Assembly (NCBI RefSeq): GCF_946477935.1
Contig: NZ_CAMLAC010000014.1
Location: 1 to 34,890 of the forward strand
DNA length: 34,890 bases
Reading direction: 5' to 3'
Origin: an uncultured Sphingomonas sp.
GTDB lineage: Bacteria > Pseudomonadota > Alphaproteobacteria > Sphingomonadales > Sphingomonadaceae
The translations under genes were made by a program, and so were the position numbers. The notes beneath the pieces are model-generated. The model ran no database searches. It was not told where the DNA came from and saw only the letters and a list, made by a program, of their open reading frames with translations. This document shows, in pieces, positions 16,805-26,390 of the stretch (positions are counted from its first letter, which is position 1; each line of letters begins with the position of its first letter).

Positions 16805-19051
16805 ATGGCTACCACAGCGAAGATCGGGATCGGCAGCGCAATCAACCGCGTCGATGGCGTCGAGAAAGTTACCGGCACGGCGCGCTACGCCGCCGAGCAT
16901 CCAGTGGCGAACCTCCTGTATGGCTACATCGTCGAGGCCGCGATCGCCAAGGGGCGGATCGTCAGCATCGATGAGGAGGCGGCACGCGCCGTGCCAGGCG
17001 TCGTCGAGGTCATCACCCACCTGAACCGGCCACACGTTGCTTGGACCGACCACAGCTACCAAGACGAGCTGAAGATCCCCGGCTCGCCGTTCCGGGCGCT
17101 CTACGATGACCGCATCCAGTTCAGCCAGCAGCCCATCGCGCTGGTCATGGCCGAGACGTTCGAGGCGGCACGCTACGCCGCCAGCCTGATCGAAATCGCT
17201 TATGAGGCGGAGGCACACAACACCGACTTCGAGGTCGCACTCGCCGAGAAGTACGTGCCGAAGAAAAAGCGCAGCGGCTACATGCCACCCAAGGACCGTG
17301 GGGACGCGGCGCAGGCGTTCGCGGACGCCCCGCTCAAGGTGGCCGGCGACTACCGGCTCGCGCCGGAACACCACAATCCCATGGAGATGTTCGGCTCCAC
17401 CGTCGAATGGCACGGCGACGGCAGCATCACCGTTTGGGACAAGACCCAGGGTTCGCAGGGGGTGCATGCCTACCTTGCCAGCGTCTTTGGCTTTTCGAAA
17501 AAGAAGGTGCGCGTGCTCAACCCCTATGTCGGCGGCGCCTTCGGCTCCGGACTCCGACCGCAGCATCAGGTGTTTCTCGCGGTGCTCGCCGCAAAGATGC
17601 TTGAACGCTCCGTACGGGTGACGATGACACGCCAGCAGATGTTCAGCCACGCCTACCGCCCGCAGGCGGTTCAAAGTATCGCCTTGGGCGCGGAGACGAC
17701 CGGCAAGCTCACCGCGATCCGGAACGCGGCGACCACCTCCACCTCGCGCTACGAGGACAATATGGAGAATGTCGTCACTTGGGGATTGATGAATTACGAC
17801 TGCCCGAACGCCGACGCTGAATACACCGTCGCTCAGATCGACACACCGACATCGGCAGACATGCGCGCGCCGGGGGCGGCGACCGGCATGACGCTGTTCG
17901 AGATAGCAATCGACGAGATGGCCTATGCCGCCAAGCTCGATCCACTCGAGTTTCGGCTCATCAATTACTCACCCATCGATGCAATGAACGGCACGCCCTA
18001 CACCAGCAAGGCGCTGCGGGAGGCGTTCCACGAGGGCGCCGAGGCATTCGGATGGAGCAAGCGTTCGGCGGAGCCGCGTTCGATGCGCGAAGGCAACGAG
18101 CTGATAGGCTGGGGCTGCGCGACCGGCATGTGGGACGCACAATTCTCCAAGACGTCCGCCCGCGCGAAGCTGACGGTCGATGGGCATCTGGAGGTTGCGT
18201 GCGCAACGTCGGACATCGGCACCGGCAGCTACACGGTGATGACCCTGGTCGCCGCCGATACGCTGGGCCTGCCCCCTGAGCAGATCACTGCGAAGCTGGG
18301 CGACTCCGATCTGCCGACTGCGCCGGTGGAAGGCGGGTCATGGGGGGCGGCATCGTCGGGCGCGGCGGTCCAGGTCGCGTGCCAGGCGGTCGGCAAGAAG
18401 CTCCTGAAGGCGGCCGGCAAGATCCCCGGCGAACCGCTGGGCGGAGCGAAGATGGACGATGTGCTGTTCGAGGACGGCTGCATCGTGTTGAAGGCCGTGC
18501 CGACGGTCCGGGTGCCGTTCGGCGACGCGATGCGCGCCGCGGACCTGACGGAGATCGAGGAAGAGGAGACCGCAGCGCCCGGCTTCGGCGACATGTGGAA
18601 GGGTCTGCACAAGTCCAAGAACACCCACAGCGCAATCTTCGCGGAAGTGAAGGTGGACGAGGAGTTGGGCGTTGTACGTGTCACCCGCATCGTCGACGCC
18701 GTCGCTGCTGGCCGCATCATCAATCCGAAGACCGCGCGCAGCCAGATCCTCGGCGGCGTGGTGATGGGTATCGGCATGGCGCTTCACGAGGAGACGTTCC
18801 CCGATCACCGGCTGGGTCGCTGGATGAACCACAATTTCGGCGAATACCATGTACCCGTGCAAGCCGACATCCACGATATTCAGGTCATCTTCGTCGATGA
18901 ACCCGATCCTGAGGTGACTCCGCTCGGAGTGAAAGGCTTGGGCGAGATTGGCATTGTCGGCACTGCTGCGGCGATCGCCAACGCGATCTATCACGCGACT
19001 GGCAAGCGAATCCGGTCCCTGCCGATCACGATCGACAAGATTTTGGAATGA
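16805..19051 (+). CDS. paoC: Aldehyde oxidoreductase, molybdopterin subunit
   Basis: Large catalytic subunit of 748 residues that binds the molybdenum cofactor and hydroxylates aldehydes to carboxylic acids using water oxygen. It follows the FAD gene by 12 nt with an AAGGAG site. The N-terminal aldehyde oxidase a/b-hammerhead domain (about 15-125: GTARYAAEH, PGVVEVITHLN) is followed by the Mo-binding domain with GGAFGSGLRPQHQ (substrate and cofactor channel), ADMRAPGAATGM, and the catalytic Glu in GLGEIG at about residue 714. E. coli needs the chaperone PaoD to mature the cofactor; no paoD/xdhC-like gene is adjacent here. Substrate class (aromatic or aliphatic aldehydes) cannot be told from sequence alone. 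Confidence 0.92.
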   Translation: MATTAKIGIGSAINRVDGVEKVTGTARYAAEHPVANLLYGYIVEAAIAKGRIVSIDEEAARAVPGVVEVITHLNRPHVAWTDHSYQDELKIPGSPFRALYDDRIQFSQQPIALVMAETFEAARYAASLIEIAYEAEAHNTDFEVALAEKYVPKKKRSGYMPPKDRGDAAQAFADAPLKVAGDYRLAPEHHNPMEMFGSTVEWHGDGSITVWDKTQGSQGVHAYLASVFGFSKKKVRVLNPYVGGAFGSGLRPQHQVFLAVLAAKMLERSVRVTMTRQQMFSHAYRPQAVQSIALGAETTGKLTAIRNAATTSTSRYEDNMENVVTWGLMNYDCPNADAEYTVAQIDTPTSADMRAPGAATGMTLFEIAIDEMAYAAKLDPLEFRLINYSPIDAMNGTPYTSKALREAFHEGAEAFGWSKRSAEPRSMREGNELIGWGCATGMWDAQFSKTSARAKLTVDGHLEVACATSDIGTGSYTVMTLVAADTLGLPPEQITAKLGDSDLPTAPVEGGSWGAASSGAAVQVACQAVGKKLLKAAGKIPGEPLGGAKMDDVLFEDGCIVLKAVPTVRVPFGDAMRAADLTEIEEEETAAPGFGDMWKGLHKSKNTHSAIFAEVKVDEELGVVRVTRIVDAVAAGRIINPKTARSQILGGVVMGIGMALHEETFPDHRLGRWMNHNFGEYHVPVQADIHDIQVIFVDEPDPEVTPLGVKGLGEIGIVGTAAAIANAIYHATGKRIRSLPITIDKILE

Positions 19052-19205
19052 TGCACTGTTCCACGCGGGCAGCTAGCCGCCTTCGTTACACTATTGCCTC
19101 ATCCACCGCGGCGTTATCGAGCGCGTGACCGCTGGGCAACGTTTCGGCCCGCTCGTTCGTTATCCAGCGGACTAATATTTGGTCATTTATCTTGAGGAGT
19201 TGATC

Positions 19206-19499
19206 ATGCCCAAACTTGCGCTGTACGTGCCAATTAAGGCGAAGCCCGGAAAAGAGAGCGATGTCGCGAATTTCTTGACCTCGGCACTGCCGCTCGTTCA
19301 AGCCGAGCCCGGTACCCTGACCTGGTATGCGATCCAGGAAGGCCCCGGTGCGTACGCGATCTTTGATACGTTCGACACTGAGGAAGATCGGCAGGCGCAT
19401 CTTGACGGCAAGGTTGCCGCCGCACTGATGGACAAGGCGGATGAGCTGTTTTCCGAACCGCCGCAGATCCATAAGTTCACCCTATTGGCAGCTAAATAG
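19206..19499 (+). CDS. Antibiotic biosynthesis monooxygenase (ABM) family protein
   Basis: A 97-residue ferredoxin-like-fold protein starting at ATG 19206, with GAGGAG just upstream. The family pattern is clear: KLALYVPIKAKPGKESDVANFL, EPGTLTWYAIQEGPGAYAIFDTF, and HLDGKVAAALMDKADELF. ABM proteins are small dimeric cofactor-free oxygenases or quinone/aldehyde-related stress proteins (YgiN-like) whose functions are often unknown. It lies 154 nt after the aldehyde oxidoreductase and on the same strand, so it may be part of the same response; it has its own ribosome-binding site and probably its own promoter. Confidence 0.8.
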   Translation: MPKLALYVPIKAKPGKESDVANFLTSALPLVQAEPGTLTWYAIQEGPGAYAIFDTFDTEEDRQAHLDGKVAAALMDKADELFSEPPQIHKFTLLAAK

Positions 19500-19736
19500 C
19501 AGAGTGCTCGACACCATGCCGTCGGACTCGGCTTAACGGCAGACCGGGACTTCATACGCCCGCGTTCTCGATCTGAGAATTGCCGAACCGGGGGGGGGGG
19601 CCGCTCAGGTGCGAGGCCGTTTAGGAGCTGAGGTCAGTTAGAAAGATGCCATGTTCTCCGGAGCTGCGCTGGATCGGCTCCTCAGAAAGCTCTCGATTTG
19701 ATGACGCTTGAGCAAAGCCATAAGAGGAGAAGAACC
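19500..19736. other. Intergenic segment with an 11-G run
   Basis: 237 bp between the ABM gene and the second dehydrogenase. It contains an unbroken run of 11 G at 19590-19600. No coding potential is seen apart from the ribosome-binding site AGGAGA at 19724-19729. The G tract is about 136 bp upstream of the dehydrogenase start, too far for a core promoter but within reach of regulatory spacing. Tract length may vary between cells or reads. Confidence 0.55.
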
Positions 19737-20875
19737 GTGAAAGCTGTCGTGTACAACGGGCCCAAAGACGTTTCCGTCGATACCATCGATGATCCCAAGA
19801 TCGAGAAACCCACCGATGTCATCATCCGGCTGACTACGACCAACATCTGTGGGTCGGACCTTCACATGTACGAGGGCCGTACCAGCTTCGAGAAGGGCAG
19901 GGTCTTTGGCCACGAGAACCTTGGCGAGGTCATCGAAGTCGGCGCTGCGTAGATCGGATCAAGAAGGGCGATCGCGTCTGCATGCCGTTCAACGTCGGGT
20001 GCGGGTTCTGCGAAAATTGTGAACGCGGTCTGACGGGTTTTTGCCTCACGACCAACCTTGGAACCGCCGGCGCGGCGTATGGCTTTGCCGAGATGGGGCC
20101 GTGGCAAGGCGGTCAGGCCGAGTTAATGCGCGTTCCTTATGCGGACTTCTATTGCCTTAAGTTGCCCGAGGACGCCGAAGAGAAGGAGGACGACTATGTC
20201 ATGCTCTCCGACATCTTCCCCACGGGTTGGCATGGTGTCGAACTGTCCGGTTTCCTGCCCGGTGAAAGCATAGCGATCTACGGTGCCGGTCCGGTCGGTT
20301 TGATGGCCGCGCACTCGGCCGAAATCCGCGGTGCCTCTCAGATCTTCGTGGTCGATTCCCACGATGACCGTCTGAAGCTGGCCGAGGCGATCGGCGCGAT
20401 CCCGATCGACATGCGCAAGGGCGACCCCGCCCAGCAGATCCTTGACGCGACCGGCGGCCTCGGGACCGACCGTGGGGTCGAGGCGGTAGGGTACCAGTGC
20501 TGCGATCGCCACGGCAAGGAGCGCAGCAATTACACGATGAACTGCCTCGTCAAAAGCACGAAGGCCACCGGCGGCATCGGCGTCGTCGGCGTGTTCATTC
20601 CGGAAGACCCGAACGCGCCCGACGATCTCCAGAAGGAAGGCAAGATGGCGTTCGACTTCGGCCAATTCTGGTTCAAGGGGCAGAAGATCGGCACCGGCCA
20701 GTGCAATGTAAAGCACTACAACCGGCGGCTGATGAAGCTTATCGAGCATGGCCGGGCCAATCCTGCTCAAATCATCTCGCACCGACTGCCGCTCGATCAG
20801 GCACCAGACGCTTACAAGCATTTCGATGCGCGCGATAATGGTTGGACAAAGGTCGTGCTCAAACCGGGCGCCTGA
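19737..20875 (+). pseudogene. Zinc-dependent formaldehyde dehydrogenase-like protein, frameshifted
   Basis: Second medium-chain zinc dehydrogenase, starting at GTG 19737 with AGGAGA upstream. The first 71 codons give the catalytic zinc region (NICGSDLHMYEG, FGHENLGEVIEVGAA) and stop at TAG 19950-19952. Adding one G after GCG at 19947-19949 restores the continuation (VDRIKKGDRV CMPFNVGCGFCENCERG) to the stop at 20875, about 379 residues in all. The structural zinc cysteines (GCGFCENCERGLTGFC) and the Rossmann motif GAGPVG are present. It is closer to the glutathione-independent formaldehyde dehydrogenase type than to FrmA, and paralogous to the gene at 12010-13185. If the missing G is a read error, this is an intact enzyme. 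Confidence 0.82.
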
Positions 20876-20906
20876 CATTAGTCTTCTACGGAATAGGGAA
20901 TAGATT

Positions 20907-21476
20907 ATGACGTTAGAAGGCAAATCAGTTGCCATTCTGATCGCGTCCCGCGGAACGGAAGAACCGGAATTCTCGAAGCCCAAGCAAGCTATCGAGAAGG
21001 CTGGCGGCAAAGTGACCGTGGTCAGTTTTGAAGCGGGCGTGGCTCGCACCGTCAATAGCGATCTCGACGAGGGCGGCAGCTATACTATCGACAAGACGTT
21101 GTCCGAGGTGAAAGCCGACGATTTCGACGGACTTGTTGTGCCCGGAGGGACTGTCGGTGCCGACAAGCTGCGCGGCAGCGGCGAGGCAATTGGTTTCATC
21201 CGGGCTTTCTTCGATCAGAAAAAACCGGTTGCGGCTATATGCCATGCACCCTGGACATTGATCGAGGCGGGCGTGCTTAAGGGTCGCACCCTGACGTCCT
21301 ACCCAACGCTGAAGGTCGATATCGAGAACGCCGGCGGTACATGGATCAATGAGGAAGTCGTGGTCGACAACGGCCTTGTCACAAGCCGCGACCCTAATGA
21401 TTTACCCGCCTTCTGCGCCAGACTCGTGGACGAAATCGCGGAAGGTGTGGGCGCTGGGCTCGCAGCCGGGAATTAA
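20907..21476 (+). CDS. DJ-1/PfpI family protein (type 1 glutamine amidotransferase fold)
   Basis: A 189-residue protein of the DJ-1/PfpI superfamily. The nucleophile elbow is AICHAPW with Cys112; the conserved Glu near residue 18-19 (RGTEEPE) would lower its pKa, and His113 follows directly as in PfpI/YhbO proteins. Family members are proposed glyoxalases, deglycases or chaperone-like proteins protecting against methylglyoxal, heat and oxidative stress; the exact activity is debated. It follows the frameshifted dehydrogenase by 31 nt in the same direction and could be co-transcribed, consistent with a reactive-carbonyl response. A strong hairpin lies downstream. Confidence 0.88.
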   Translation: MTLEGKSVAILIASRGTEEPEFSKPKQAIEKAGGKVTVVSFEAGVARTVNSDLDEGGSYTIDKTLSEVKADDFDGLVVPGGTVGADKLRGSGEAIGFIRAFFDQKKPVAAICHAPWTLIEAGVLKGRTLTSYPTLKVDIENAGGTWINEEVVVDNGLVTSRDPNDLPAFCARLVDEIAEGVGAGLAAGN

Positions 21477-21539
21477 GACGGGGCGGTTTCGACGAACCAT
21501 GTGAGGGCCCGCTCCCTGGAGAAGTTCCGCACAAAACAG

Positions 21540-21576
21540 GCGTAGCGGATGGCCGGCGATTGGCCGTCCGCTACGC
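21540..21576. terminator. Hairpin between convergent dj-1 and uvrA genes
   Basis: Two 15-nt arms, GCGTAGCGGATGGCC and GGCCGTCCGCTACGC, pair with a single mismatch and a 7-nt loop. They lie between two genes that converge, so the hairpin could stop transcription from both sides. There is no following T-run, so termination efficiency is uncertain. The rest of 21477-21733 shows no gene. Confidence 0.55.
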
Positions 21577-21733
21577 CGCATATCAGACGAACACGGCGCA
21601 CCTGACGGGCACTCGAACCCTAAACCGCGTCAACCGCGTTGACACATCTTCGGCTCCCGCTTCCAGATTCGACCCATTCCAGCGTCCGGTTGACATACAC
21701 CTGATCGAACGCCCGTTCGGTCAGGTTTACGAC

Positions 21734-24394
21734 CTACAGCGCCGCTTTGAGATAGGGGGCGGTGAGACTGCCTTCTGCTTCCGCAACGACGCCAGGGACG
21801 CCGCTGGCAACGATACGGCCGCCATCTTCCCCAGCCCCCGGTCCCAGATCGATGACCCAGTCCACCTGCGTGATGGCGCGCATGTCTTGTTCGACGACGA
21901 CGACGGTATTGCCAGCGTCGACGAGGCCCTGCAGGTGTTGCATCAGCCGGTCGGCATCGGAGGGGTGAAGCCCCGAAGTGGGCTCGTCGAGGATGTAGAT
22001 CGTGTTGCCGCGCTGGGCGCGTTGCAGTTCAGTCGCCAGCTTGATGCGCTGCGCCTCCCCGCCAGACAGCTCGGTCGCAGGCTGTCCGAGCCTCAGATAG
22101 CCAAGACCGATCTCCCGCAACACGTCGAGGGAGCGCATCACAGATGCCTCGCCAGCGAAGAAATCGCACGCATCGTCGACCGTCAGTTCGAGCACCTGGG
22201 CGATATTGCGCCCGTTCCATTCGACTTCGAGCGTTTGCGGGTTGTAGCGAGAGCCATGACAGGTCGAGCACGGCGCAAAAACGCTCGGCAGGAACAGCAG
22301 CTCCACCATGACGTATCCCTCGCCCTCGCACACCGGGCAGCGACCTTGCGCGACGTTGAACGAGAACCTGCCCGGGCTATAGTGTCGCCGGCGGGCGAGC
22401 GGCGTATCAGCGAAGATCCGTCGCACATGGTCGAACATGCCGCTGTAGGTGGATAGGTTCGAGCGCGGCGTCCGGCCGATCGGTTTCTGATCGACCCGCA
22501 CCAGCCTGCGAACATGCTCCATGCCTGCGACAAGGCGTCCTTCAGTGTCGTTCTGCGCAACATCGAGCAGCGGATCGATATCCTCCTCCTCGGCCCCGGG
22601 GGAGCCGCCGAGGTGTTCCGTGACGAGCTCGGGCAGCGCCTGACTGACAAGACTGGATTTGCCCGATCCCGAAACGCCGGTGACAGCGGTGAAGCAACCG
22701 ATGGGAAACTCGACGTCGAGACCATGGAGATTGTTCCGCCTGATCCCTTCCAGGCGTAGCCATGCCTTGGGATCGCGCGGTGTGCGCTCACTGCGCAGCG
22801 GCTCTGCGAACAGGTAGCGGCGGGTGATCGAAGTCTCGACGTCGGCGAGCCCCTCTATCGGCCCGCTGTAGAGGACTTCACCGCCCTTTTCCCCGGCTCC
22901 TGGCCCGACATCGACGAGCCATTCCGCGCGGCGGATCACGTCGAGATCATGTTCGACGACGAACAGGGAGTTGCCCGCCGCCTTGAGACGCTCGAGGATG
23001 GTGAGCAAGGCTTCGCCATCTGCCGGGTGCAACCCTGCCGAAGGCTCGTCAAGCACATAGACCACGCCGAAAAGCTGTGACGACAATTGCGTGGCAAGCC
23101 GCAAGCGCTGCAGCTCTCCGGAGGATAGCGTCGGCGTGCTGCGGTCGAGCGAAATGTAGCCAAGGCCAAGATCGATCAGCGGGTCGAGCCGCTCGATCAA
23201 TTCGCTGGCAAGTCGTTGGGCGGCAATCCGCTTCTCGTCGGAGAGGTTGGGCGTGCGGCGCACGTCGGGCGCGCTCTTGTGTGCAGAGCCGCCCGCCGCA
23301 ACCCGTTGTTCGACCGCTGCATCGCGGGTTGCTTTTTCCAGAACATGGCCCTTTGAGGCGGTGGAGACCACGCCGTATTCGCCTTGCGCGACGGGCATCA
23401 GCAAGTCCTTCAGCTTGAGCACCGTCAGGTCGCCGAACTCGGCGATGTCGAGGCCGGCGAATTTGACCGACAGGGCTTCGCGCTTCAGGCGCTTGCCGTC
23501 GCAGGTCGGGCAATCGCGGCCGATGATATATTGCGAGACGCGCTTTTTCATCAGCGCGCTTTTCGTGTTGGCGAAGGTTTCCAGCACATAGCGGCGCGCG
23601 CCGGTGAAGGTGCCCTGGTAGCTTGGCTCCATGCGGCGCTTGAGCGCAATCCGGGTCTGTTCGGGCGTCAGGCCTGCATAGACCGGCACCGTCGGCGCCT
23701 CTTCAGTGAAAAGGATCCAGTCGCGATCCTTTTTCGGCAGGTCGCGCCACGGCGTATCGACGTCATAGCCGAGCGAAACGAGGATATCGCGCAGGTTCTG
23801 GCCATGCCACGCGGCCGGCCAGGCGGCGATCGCCCGGTCGCGAATGGTGAGGCTGTCGTCAGGCACCATCGTCTCTTCGGTCGCGTCATATACGCGGCCG
23901 ATGCCGTGGCAGGTCGCGCAGGCCCCCGCGACCGTGTTGGGGGAGAAATCCTCCGCATAGAGCATGGGCTGATGGCGCGGATATTCGCCGACGCGCGAAT
24001 AGAGCATCCGCACCAGGCTGGAGAGCGTCGTCACGCTGCCGACGGAGGATCGCGCGTTGGTCGAGCCGCGCTGTTGCTGCAACGCGACCGCAGGCGGCAA
24101 TCCGTCGATCGCGTCGACCTCCGGCACGCCGGCCTGATCGATCAGGCGACGGGCATAGGGCGCAACCGATTCCAGATAACGCCGCTGGGCTTCGGCATAA
24201 AGGGTGCCGAACGCGAGCGATGACTTGCCCGAGCCCGATATGCCGGTGAATACCACGAAGGCGTCGCGCGGTACATCGACGTCAACATTTTTGAGGTTGT
24301 TCTGGCGCGCGCCGCGAACCTGCACGCAAGCGGGCGGCCCCGCATGCCCATGATCGGTGGCCGGCGTCGTCGCGTCTATATCCTTGTTCTTCAA
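21734..24394 (-). CDS. UvrA2-type excinuclease-like ABC ATPase
   Basis: An 886-residue protein with two ABC ATPase modules. The first Walker A is GISGSGKSS (about 51-59) and the second GVSGSGKSS (573-581). ABC signatures are LSSGE (423-427) and LSGGE (776-780). Zinc-finger cysteines are CATC (159-162) with CPTC (295-298), and CPVC (686-689) with CSTC (709-712). Only about 108 residues separate the first Walker A from the first zinc cysteines; in canonical UvrA about 220 do. The UvrB-binding domain is therefore missing, as in class II UvrA (UvrA2) proteins linked to damage or drug tolerance. The start is TTG at 24392-24394 with AGGAAG upstream. It probably acts without classical UvrB loading; its function is inferred. 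Confidence 0.88.
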   Translation of the reverse strand: MKNKDIDATTPATDHGHAGPPACVQVRGARQNNLKNVDVDVPRDAFVVFTGISGSGKSSLAFGTLYAEAQRRYLESVAPYARRLIDQAGVPEVDAIDGLPPAVALQQQRGSTNARSSVGSVTTLSSLVRMLYSRVGEYPRHQPMLYAEDFSPNTVAGACATCHGIGRVYDATEETMVPDDSLTIRDRAIAAWPAAWHGQNLRDILVSLGYDVDTPWRDLPKKDRDWILFTEEAPTVPVYAGLTPEQTRIALKRRMEPSYQGTFTGARRYVLETFANTKSALMKKRVSQYIIGRDCPTCDGKRLKREALSVKFAGLDIAEFGDLTVLKLKDLLMPVAQGEYGVVSTASKGHVLEKATRDAAVEQRVAAGGSAHKSAPDVRRTPNLSDEKRIAAQRLASELIERLDPLIDLGLGYISLDRSTPTLSSGELQRLRLATQLSSQLFGVVYVLDEPSAGLHPADGEALLTILERLKAAGNSLFVVEHDLDVIRRAEWLVDVGPGAGEKGGEVLYSGPIEGLADVETSITRRYLFAEPLRSERTPRDPKAWLRLEGIRRNNLHGLDVEFPIGCFTAVTGVSGSGKSSLVSQALPELVTEHLGGSPGAEEEDIDPLLDVAQNDTEGRLVAGMEHVRRLVRVDQKPIGRTPRSNLSTYSGMFDHVRRIFADTPLARRRHYSPGRFSFNVAQGRCPVCEGEGYVMVELLFLPSVFAPCSTCHGSRYNPQTLEVEWNGRNIAQVLELTVDDACDFFAGEASVMRSLDVLREIGLGYLRLGQPATELSGGEAQRIKLATELQRAQRGNTIYILDEPTSGLHPSDADRLMQHLQGLVDAGNTVVVVEQDMRAITQVDWVIDLGPGAGEDGGRIVASGVPGVVAEAEGSLTAPYLKAAL

Positions 24395-24495
24395 TTCAGT
24401 CTTCCTGCCCTATACGCCCGTGCGGCCCGTGGTTCATCACAGTCGGGTAAAAGATGAATGCATTTCGACGCGTGGCCAATTCGCCAGAGCGCGCG

Positions 24496-24524
24496 TCATC
24501 ATGGCCGGGGTCGGCCCATGATGA
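24496..24524 (-). terminator. Hairpin downstream of frmA
   Basis: TCATCATGGCC and GGCCCATGATGA form an almost perfect stem of 10-11 bp with a short loop in the gap between frmA and the uvrA-like gene, both read leftward. A second hairpin (GATCCGA/TCGGATC, 24538-24566) lies nearer to the frmA stop. Either could end the frmA transcript; neither has a clear T-run. Confidence 0.4.
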
Positions 24525-24572
24525 CGGCCGAGTTGTCGATCCGAGCGTCTCGCGCCACTTCGGATCGGCGGG

Positions 24573-25733
<1,161 letters not shown>

Positions 25734-25757
25734 TCAGCGCAAATTCGTGGACACTCT

Positions 25758-25800
25758 CATACTGGCAGGGAGTATCTTTGCCGTACTCCCTAGCAGTATG
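25758..25800. promoter_or_regulatory. Paired FrmR/CsoR-type operators upstream of frmA
   Basis: Two inverted 18-bp copies of one motif. CATACTGGCAGGGAGTAT lies at 25758-25775; the reverse complement of 25783-25800 is CATACTGCTAGGGAGTAC. They differ at 3 positions and are separated by 7 bp. An ATACT...AGTAT pattern around a G-rich core is what CsoR/RcnR/FrmR repressors bind. They sit about 75-120 bp upstream of the frmA start, in its probable promoter. The expectation is repression by FrmR, relieved by formaldehyde. Confidence 0.7.
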
Positions 25801-25897
25801 CAAGAGGTGTCCTATCGAGGGTCTCAAACCAGAGAAGGCAGCAGGGGCTGGCTTCTAAGTGCGGGAGAACACGGGCAAGAAAATGAGCCTGAAGTTG

Positions 25898-26188
25898 TCA
25901 TCTAAGATAAGTACGCAGAATCTTCATTACGCCCTCCACGCCGTCATCGTGACCGCCACCTGCGCCTCCGACGGCCCGATCTGCGGTCGCACCGAATGTT
26001 TCCCTGAGATGACTCTGCATCACTTCTGCCATCAGTCCATTCGTCGCACCACGCATGGCGACAATTTGCTGCAGCAGGGGAGCGCAATCGGCCCCCGCTT
26101 CGATCGCGCGTTCCAGAGCGTCCGCCTGACCCTTGATACGCCGCAAGCGTGTGATGGCTCGCTTCTTGTCCTCTGATGAATGTGGCAT
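25898..26188 (-). CDS. frmR: Formaldehyde-responsive repressor FrmR
   Basis: CsoR/RcnR-family all-helical repressor of 96 residues. It keeps the residues that define the formaldehyde switch in E. coli FrmR: Pro2, Cys35 and His60 (MPHSSEDKK, ADCAPLLQQI, QSHLRETF). In the E. coli protein formaldehyde crosslinks Pro2 and Cys35, releasing DNA. The core RLRRIKGQADALERAIE and MRGATNGLMAEVM helices match the family. It precedes frmA on the same strand, separated by 215 nt that hold an operator pair, so frmA may have its own promoter in addition to read-through. A degenerate operator also lies just upstream of frmR, suggesting autoregulation. Confidence 0.93.
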   Translation of the reverse strand: MPHSSEDKKRAITRLRRIKGQADALERAIEAGADCAPLLQQIVAMRGATNGLMAEVMQSHLRETFGATADRAVGGAGGGHDDGVEGVMKILRTYLR

Positions 26189-26215
26189 CGCGTTTTCCCG
26201 AGAAATCGCTCCAGC

Positions 26216-26237
26216 ATACTATACAGGGGGGGAGTTT
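26216..26237. promoter_or_regulatory. Candidate FrmR operator upstream of frmR
   Basis: ATACTATACAGGGGGGGAGT (26216-26235) has the AT-rich flank and uninterrupted G tract expected of CsoR/FrmR-type sites. It lies 28 bp upstream of the frmR start codon. It is less symmetric than the pair upstream of frmA. Autoregulation is likely by analogy. Confidence 0.5.
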
Positions 26238-26390
26238 CAATCCTGCACAGAGCCGGGCGTTTTTCTAATCGGGCGAGGTTCCGGTCATGCTCTCAAGCCT
26301 GCGCCACGAGCAGCCTTGGCATGGGCGCCGAGGGTCCGATCCTCTGTCGGGGGAGGGGGGAGCGATCGCTCACTCTCCCCGGTATGCCGG

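Noticed and set aside
16424..17674. 416-codon minus-strand frame opposite paoB/paoC
   Set aside because: Overlaps two well-supported enzyme subunits; no recognisable motif.
21600..21640. Stretch resembling a tRNA T loop (CACTCGAACCC) as a possible att remnant
   Set aside because: The match is limited to the generic T-loop core; neither acceptor nor anticodon arm is present and it does not match the tRNA-Lys 3' end.
26360..26371. Palindrome GAGCGATCGCTC downstream of the quinone oxidoreductase gene
   Set aside because: Contains GCGATCGC, a palindrome common by chance in GC-rich DNA; there is no supporting context as an operator or terminator.
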